Source: SIG307 sp964609025
Lineage (GTDB): Bacteria; Bacillota; Clostridia; Lachnospirales; Lachnospiraceae
DNA: 64,000 nucleotides
Direction: 5' to 3'
Assembly: GCA_964609025.1 (NCBI GenBank)
Contig: CAZSQM010000010.1
Span: forward strand, 1-64,000
Within the stretch, counting starts at the first letter, position 1. Every line of letters starts with the position of its first letter. Under the pieces are notes generated by a model. The model searched no databases and was not told the origin of the DNA. It saw only the letters and a program-made list of their open reading frames with translations. Both the position numbers and the translations under genes were made by a program. Shown piece by piece: positions 59,104 to 64,000 of this stretch.

Positions 59104-60118
59104 CACAGTCATTCTCCATCTTCTTCATCTCATACCCATTTTTTTGATTTTTAAGCTTTTGTTCCTTTATAAAGTCTATTCGGGGTCTCACGTACGACGA
59201 GCGAATAAATAGCGGCACGCTAACTTTCGACGGTCTCCAAAAATTACTTAATGTATTATTGGGAGTATTGTAGAAAAATGAAAGTAAAAATTCACATTTC
59301 CCAAATCCTAAAATAAAATTCTTATCCGAACCATCTATATTGTTTTTTTGTATTTCTTCCTCGTATTTCCTCACAATTTCTCGATACTCTTCAGCCAAGT
59401 TCTTTTCAAAAATGCCGTCACCATCGTTCCGAAAGCACTTCTCCATTTTCTCGTAAATAAGCACATCCATACCAATTCCTCTTTTATTCAAATCCTTAAT
59501 CTTATCATTCACCACTTTTTCATTTGCACAAACAAGAGCAACCACTAATTTCTTTTCAGGATATTTATTCATTTCTAACTCATTATAAACTCTAACTATA
59601 TTTCCGTACATAGTCGTTCCCGTACCAACTACATCATCAAAAAAAACTACAACCTTCCCCTCATTTACAATCCTCTCTTTATTCTTTTGTGTATCAGCAA
59701 TAAAATTATCCTTTTTTATCATCCCTATTGTAGATATTTCAAATAGACTTCGTATACTATCCCCACCCGATTGAATGCCGTTCTTCGATGGAAAAGTAAC
59801 AAAAAAAACAGACTGCATATCCTGTTCATTACAATAATTATCCTTAATATATTTCACCCAATTAATAAACACTTTTCTCAGCTTGTTTTCTGTATAATAT
59901 CTATATTTCTTAAGCAATTCTAAGAATACTTTTCTATCTTCTTCCCCAAAAGATTGTAACCACTCAAGTATACGCGTTTTAAATACATCCTTTCCAATAT
60001 AATTATCTCTTTTTCTATCATCATCTATATCCAAACTATCAGAAACATATTCATTTATATGCAACCTATTATATTTTTCAAATTCATCTATTGCCTCATC
60101 AATAAATTCCTCTCTCAT
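59090..60118 (-). CDS. PRTase-like retron effector
   Basis: 342 residues from the ATG at 60116-60118 (AAGG nine bases upstream). The only clear motif is VVVFFDDVVGTGTTMYGN (about 155-172), the PRPP-binding loop of type I phosphoribosyltransferases. GIQSGGDSIRSLF before it would line the active site. The remainder is helical and unfamiliar (GFGKCEFLLSFFYNTPNNTL). In known retrons with a PRTase-like effector and a winged-helix protein, this gene encodes the toxic effector held inactive by RT-msDNA; here the winged helix is fused to the RT. The order ncRNA-PRTase-RT supports the role. Confidence 0.8.
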   Translation of the reverse strand: MREEFIDEAIDEFEKYNRLHINEYVSDSLDIDDDRKRDNYIGKDVFKTRILEWLQSFGEEDRKVFLELLKKYRYYTENKLRKVFINWVKYIKDNYCNEQDMQSVFFVTFPSKNGIQSGGDSIRSLFEISTIGMIKKDNFIADTQKNKERIVNEGKVVVFFDDVVGTGTTMYGNIVRVYNELEMNKYPEKKLVVALVCANEKVVNDKIKDLNKRGIGMDVLIYEKMEKCFRNDGDGIFEKNLAEEYREIVRKYEEEIQKNNIDGSDKNFILGFGKCEFLLSFFYNTPNNTLSNFWRPSKVSVPLFIRSSYVRPRIDFIKEQKLKNQKNGYEMKKMENDCDEGE

Positions 60119-60147
60119 ATTCAATCACCTTTCTTTGGTAAAAAAAA

Positions 60148-60283
60148 AGCAGCTACCATGCGGCATGTCATCTTTAGATGACATAACTTCTTTGTAGAGC
60201 GAAGCGACAACAAAGAAGTTAATGTAATATAAAGAGTTAGTACCGTTGTCTTTAGAGGCGACTCGCACTCATCCTAGCTGCTT
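60148..60283 (-). ncRNA. Retron msr-msd RNA
   Basis: The a1 repeat AAGCAGCTA (60275-60283) and a2 repeat TAGCTGCTT (60148-60156) close the RNA. Just after a1 is AGGATGAG, offering a branching G near 60273-60274. msr: hairpin GAGTGCGA-G-TCGC-CTC. msd: hairpin with 11-bp arms AACTTCTTTGT/ACAAAGAAGTT, then a perfect 8-bp hairpin ATGTCATC/GATGACAT with TTTA or its complement as loop. It lies between the promoter and the PRTase gene and ends in a run of T. msDNA length cannot be read from sequence. Confidence 0.85.
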
Positions 60284-60289
60284 ATTTTT

Positions 60290-60317
60290 ATTATATTCTT
60301 TTTTACTTTTTTTGCAA
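60290..60317 (-). promoter_or_regulatory. Promoter of the retron
   Basis: TTGCAA (60312-60317) and a perfect TATAAT (60290-60295) on the minus strand, 16-base spacer. Transcription would start directly at the a1 repeat. Confidence 0.75.
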
Positions 60318-60399
60318 TACCTATTTTCAAATTGCATTTTATTTTAACTCTTTTCAACCCAAAGGACGCTGTAGCGACTTTACTTGTTTCCTTCATCTC

Positions 60400-63327
60400 C
60401 TACCCATTCACAATATACTGATAAATATCCTCCCGCACCGGCGTATCCAGCGCCCACTCGATTTCCACCGCCGTCTTGTCCGTATTCGCCATAACAAACT
60501 CCTTGACACGACCGGTCGCCTTCATGTGACCGAGGTAATAGAACTCCTTGGAGATTTTGTCGTCCTTATTCTTGCGGACAAACAGTTCCACCCGAATTCC
60601 CCGTTCCGTCGCATAAAGGAAATTCTGCACATCCTCGGAGGCAATCGTCCGGCTCTGCTTGGAAATGGCAATCAACGTATTCTCATTGACAAAATGGTCC
60701 TCATACTTAATGGTGTCCTGAATCTCCTCCGCCTTATCGTAATTGATAAACACCGGGAAGGTTTTGGTACGCTTGTCATATTTGTAACCTCCGATATTTA
60801 ACGGCACTTCATTATTCTCCCAATTCAGCAGCCGACAGGCATCCTCATAAGTGTACTTCTGATACAGAACCAAATCGGTGTCCTGATAACGGTCGCTGTA
60901 ATTCCTCTTATAACGGGAAATACCAAACTCAATCAATTCCTTCAAAATTCCGTAAAACTCCGGATTCTGTAACATTTCCTCAAAGGAAACGGTTCTTGCA
61001 TAGTCACCGTTTTGCTCTTCACGCAAAAATACGCAGTCCTTATAGGTACTCTTTCCAGTACCGGCCGGGAACTCGTTGGTCATCACATTCACAACGCTTT
61101 GCACCGTCACATCCTGCATCTGAATATCATAATCAGTCGCTAAAGACTTCTTTAAAATTCCTAACAGTCCATGACCGTATGTCAACATACGGTTCAAAAG
61201 CTCCAGTTCATGAATCCGCTTTCCGCTTGCCAGCTTCTTAGAAACAAATTCAATCACCTTTTCCTCCGCTTCCGATAACCGAACGGTATACTCCTTCTCA
61301 TACTTCACTAAGAACTTATAATACGAACCAAGACTATTATTATCAAAAATGCGCAATACATCCATCTCACCGTACTTGTCAAAATCCTGCAACGACGGAA
61401 TGTGTCCCAGCTTGTTTTTCAGGTTAGTGTAGTTCTCCTTAATCAGCTTGATATCACTGAAATTCGCTACATCAATGGCAGAGAAAATGCGTTTCTTTGA
61501 AATCTCGTCAAAATGAATGGTAGACGCACCCGGAATAATGCGCTCGCCCTCCAATACATAACGACGAATGTTGTCCTTGTTATAACTGCGGTCGCCGGAT
61601 AATGCAATCGGAATCATGAAATTATTCTTGTAATTTCCGATGAAATCTAGAATCACAACATACTCTTTTCCGTCCGCTTTACGCAGACCTCGCCCCAACT
61701 GTTGCACAAACACAATAGGCGATTCCGTCGGACGAAGCATTACCACCTGATTGATTTCCGGAATATCCACACCTTCGTTAAAAATATCTACGGTAAGTAT
61801 GTAATCCAGCTTGTCCATACTGTTTTCTGACACCAAACGCTCGATTGCCCGTTCTCGCACTTCCTGACTATCTTGCCCGGTCAGAGCCACAGTATTATAT
61901 CCGCGCTGATTAAACTTCTCACTCAGTGCCATCGCTTCTTTTTTAGAACTACAGAAAATCAGTCCTTTGACACGGTCGCCACTATACCCATAATAATTGA
62001 TTTGCTCAATTACATAATCCACACGGTCATCAGATGCCAGACGGTTAAAATCACGTAATCCCGTTTCTTCGTCAATCGTCTCTCCCTCAATCTGCAAATC
62101 TGTGATACCAAAATAATGGAACGGGCAAAGCAAATTTTCTTCCAATGCCTGTTGCAAGCGAATCTCATAGGCAATATTGTGTTCAAACGCCTGATAAACA
62201 TCATATCCATCGGTACGTTCTGGGGAAGCTGTCATACCAAGCCAAAACTGTGGCTCAAAATAGTCCATAATGTTTTGATAACTATTCGCCCCGATACGAT
62301 GTGCCTCGTCAACGATAATCGTTTGAAACTCATCCTTGCGAAACCTTGCCAACGTTTCCGTTTTTGCCATCATCTGCATCGTGGAAAACAAATATTCTAC
62401 TTCATAATCCTTGGAATTTCCGGACAACAAACCAAACGTCTTTGTTTTTCCAAACACCTTCTTATAACTCTCAATTGCCTGCTTCGCAATCTGCTCGCGA
62501 TGCACTAAAAACAATGCTTTCTTCGGATTGTCCTCACGGAGTGCAAACGCTGATGCATAGGTTTTACCGGTTCCGGTTGCAGAAATCAACAAAGCACGTC
62601 GTTCGCCCTCTGCACGTAGCTTCTGCAAATTTGCAACAAACGCCACCTGCATAGAATTCGGCTGTAAACGGTATTCCTCCAAAGACGGAACCTCCGCCTT
62701 CTTTGCAATTTCCCGTTGCTTTTTAATAATATTATAGTTTACCGTATAACGGTCAATAAATGTTTGATAATCCTGTGCAAACTCAGAATTCCACAACTGA
62801 TTGAACTCATCCACAAGCTCAATCGCATACTCCCCCTGCTCGGTAGAAACAATCTTCGTATTCCACTCGCGGTTCTTTGTAAGTGCATTTAACGTCATAT
62901 TGGAGCTACCCACAATAATACGGTAAATCTCCTCGTTCTTAAAGATATAGCCTTTTGTATGGAATCCTTCTTGCGCCTCAGAAGTGGAATACATTTTCAA
63001 AGAAATATTCTTTAACTCCGCCAACTTCCGCAAGGCTCTCGGCTCACTGAAATTCAAATAATCCGTAGTCAAAATCCGCCCCAGAATTCTTCGTTTCTCC
63101 AGCTCCTTTAGCGTCTGCAATAGCGGTGTAATACCACTCATGGTAATAAACGCAACACTAATCGAGAATTCTTCGCACGTCAAAAGCTCATCCTCAATGG
63201 ATGAGAGCACTTTCCGTCCTTCTTTGTAATTATTCGAAACAAATTGTGGTTTGTAAGCAAGATTCGACGATACGGTACTGTCAATAAACGCGGTCGTGAG
63301 GCCTTGCTGTAAAAGGGTGTTAGGCAT
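60400..63327 (-). CDS. PLD nuclease-like / SF2 helicase / DUF3427 protein
   Basis: 975 residues; GGGAG precedes the ATG. Order: a phospholipase D-like domain (~30-205, with HTKGYIF as the HxK element and GSSNMT), an SF2 helicase (~225-600) with Walker A ATGTGKT, DEAHR, the motif III TASPERTD and motif VI QQLGRGLRKA, then a DUF3427-type C-terminus (~690-975) including YTYEDACRLLNWENN and DTPVREDIYQYIVN. The single HxK suggests that the PLD part dimerises if active. Such proteins probably process foreign DNA. It lies upstream of the retron, same strand. Confidence 0.88.
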   Translation of the reverse strand: MPNTLLQQGLTTAFIDSTVSSNLAYKPQFVSNNYKEGRKVLSSIEDELLTCEEFSISVAFITMSGITPLLQTLKELEKRRILGRILTTDYLNFSEPRALRKLAELKNISLKMYSTSEAQEGFHTKGYIFKNEEIYRIIVGSSNMTLNALTKNREWNTKIVSTEQGEYAIELVDEFNQLWNSEFAQDYQTFIDRYTVNYNIIKKQREIAKKAEVPSLEEYRLQPNSMQVAFVANLQKLRAEGERRALLISATGTGKTYASAFALREDNPKKALFLVHREQIAKQAIESYKKVFGKTKTFGLLSGNSKDYEVEYLFSTMQMMAKTETLARFRKDEFQTIIVDEAHRIGANSYQNIMDYFEPQFWLGMTASPERTDGYDVYQAFEHNIAYEIRLQQALEENLLCPFHYFGITDLQIEGETIDEETGLRDFNRLASDDRVDYVIEQINYYGYSGDRVKGLIFCSSKKEAMALSEKFNQRGYNTVALTGQDSQEVRERAIERLVSENSMDKLDYILTVDIFNEGVDIPEINQVVMLRPTESPIVFVQQLGRGLRKADGKEYVVILDFIGNYKNNFMIPIALSGDRSYNKDNIRRYVLEGERIIPGASTIHFDEISKKRIFSAIDVANFSDIKLIKENYTNLKNKLGHIPSLQDFDKYGEMDVLRIFDNNSLGSYYKFLVKYEKEYTVRLSEAEEKVIEFVSKKLASGKRIHELELLNRMLTYGHGLLGILKKSLATDYDIQMQDVTVQSVVNVMTNEFPAGTGKSTYKDCVFLREEQNGDYARTVSFEEMLQNPEFYGILKELIEFGISRYKRNYSDRYQDTDLVLYQKYTYEDACRLLNWENNEVPLNIGGYKYDKRTKTFPVFINYDKAEEIQDTIKYEDHFVNENTLIAISKQSRTIASEDVQNFLYATERGIRVELFVRKNKDDKISKEFYYLGHMKATGRVKEFVMANTDKTAVEIEWALDTPVREDIYQYIVNG

Positions 63328-63387
63328 GATAAGCTCCCATTCGAAAGAAATAACTTTTCACATATAACTAAATCATAAACTATATGT

Positions 63388-63759
63388 TTACTCTATATAC
63401 TGAAACGACTGCGGAGCACTATATACACCATAATCTTTTAACTCCTTCGGTTCTCTATATTTGGTAACATTCTTCAATTTATATGCAACGGCTTGATCTC
63501 TATCTGCATAATACTGATCAAAAAATGACTTATCAATTCCTGCTTTTTTCTCCGTTTTCTTCCATATTATTTCCGGTTCATCAACAAGAACATCTTCCAC
63601 TTCCGCCTCACCCACCACTCTCATAATTGGCGTTGTCGAATAAATCAGTATCTTATCTACATGTCTTTTACATACTTTTTTTCTAAACTCATATCTCTTT
63701 GTTCCATTTAATATATTCTCTACATGTTTTGGATTGATCGATAATAATATTGCACACAT
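63388..63759 (-). CDS. ASCH-domain protein
   Basis: 123 residues from the ATG at 63757-63759 (GGAG eight bases before). LLSINPKHVENILNGTKRYE and FRKKVCKRHVDKILIYSTTP match the start of the ASCH/PUA-like fold, with the conserved G-K-R-Y-E-F element. It ends VYSAPQSFQYIE, also typical. ASCH domains bind RNA or modified nucleotides; this subfamily is uncharacterised. It lies just upstream of the helicase gene and may be co-transcribed. Confidence 0.78.
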   Translation of the reverse strand: MCAILLSINPKHVENILNGTKRYEFRKKVCKRHVDKILIYSTTPIMRVVGEAEVEDVLVDEPEIIWKKTEKKAGIDKSFFDQYYADRDQAVAYKLKNVTKYREPKELKDYGVYSAPQSFQYIE

Positions 63760-63810
63760 AGTTTTCACTCCATTTCAAGTCTTTCTACTAGATATTATAC
63801 TTCAATCAAT

Positions 63811-64000
63811 TAGCCATTGCAATCCTTTTTAGCCTCACTTTCCAACCACAGTATCTTATCAACACCCCCCATCCTAGCAATGTTAATAAATTGCTCGTCC
63901 GTTAATTCAAAAAAGCCCCAATACTGGTCCCGTTCCAATCCAATCACTTCAATCAAATCATGACGCACTATTCTCTTTTCCATTGCTGCATTGTACGTCA
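63811..64000 (-). CDS. Partial gene, 5' end outside the window
   Basis: The final ~60 codons read on the minus strand to a TAA at 63811-63813: KRIVRHDLIEVIGLERDQYW, GFFELTDEQFINIARMGGVD, KILWLESEAKKDCNG. The frame is open to the window edge and no start with a ribosome binding site is present. Family not recognised. It lies about 50 bp upstream of the ASCH gene on the same strand, so it may be part of that operon. Confidence 0.55.

Overview
The window reads as a chromosomal segment of a Gram-positive anaerobe of the class Clostridia, most likely a Lachnospiraceae-type gut or rumen bacterium. The evidence is strong AGGAGG ribosome binding sites, sigma-A promoters, YitT, DUF951 and DUF6171 family genes, an L10 leader with attenuator, and many secreted lipoproteins. 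Almost every gene is on the minus strand, so operons run from high to low coordinates. No rRNA, tRNA or CRISPR array was recognised.

Layout: 1-6976 holds a lipoprotein, a YccF protein, a heterodimeric ABC exporter with an upstream XRE regulator, and a MerR-like regulator. 7136-8115 is a graveyard: an unidentified remnant, an AraC-type regulator fragment and an internally deleted aminoglycoside 6-adenylyltransferase. 8197-13686 has citrate synthase, a TPM-domain protein, a zinc-ribbon protein and FtsH, followed by a broken DUF389 gene. 14480-19320 holds three paralogous lipoproteins carrying EF-hand-like calcium loops, one of them with a frameshift in a G6 run. Two inverted-repeat elements separate these from a secreted subtilisin fused to a phospholipase C-like domain, which lies behind a GEMM-I (c-di-GMP class I) riboswitch candidate. 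22545-28996 has a 23S rRNA methyltransferase-like gene, a MATE exporter, GIY-YIG, RidA, a class C beta-lactamase-like hydrolase, an ATPase, Dtd and a deleted GNAT gene.

29142-44312 is the core: fba, rpoC, rpoB, rplL, rplJ, rplA, rplK, nusG, secE, rpmG. This conserved cluster is interrupted twice. An Rpn-family gene and a structured MITE lie between rpoB and rplL. A DUF6273-type protein whose C-terminus has the NNY-codon signature of a diversity-generating retroelement (DGR) target lies between rplJ and rplA. 44499-52257 has small conserved genes, a second copy of the MITE, and a two-gene surface system with a 1387-residue VWA protein.

52525-64000 is an accessory, probably defence-related, region. 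It contains a deleted alpha-hydroxy-acid oxidase, two near-duplicate NUDIX genes flanking a hybrid kinase and a response regulator, a complete retron (promoter, msr-msd RNA, PRTase-like effector, winged-helix/reverse transcriptase fusion), a PLD/SF2 helicase/DUF3427 protein, an ASCH protein and a partial gene.

The most interesting signals are the DGR-type variable region, the MITE family whose core shows compensatory base changes between its two copies, the PRTase retron, the riboswitch-controlled protease/phospholipase-like fusion, and repeated internal deletions of accessory genes. Family assignments rest on recalled motifs; no database search was run.
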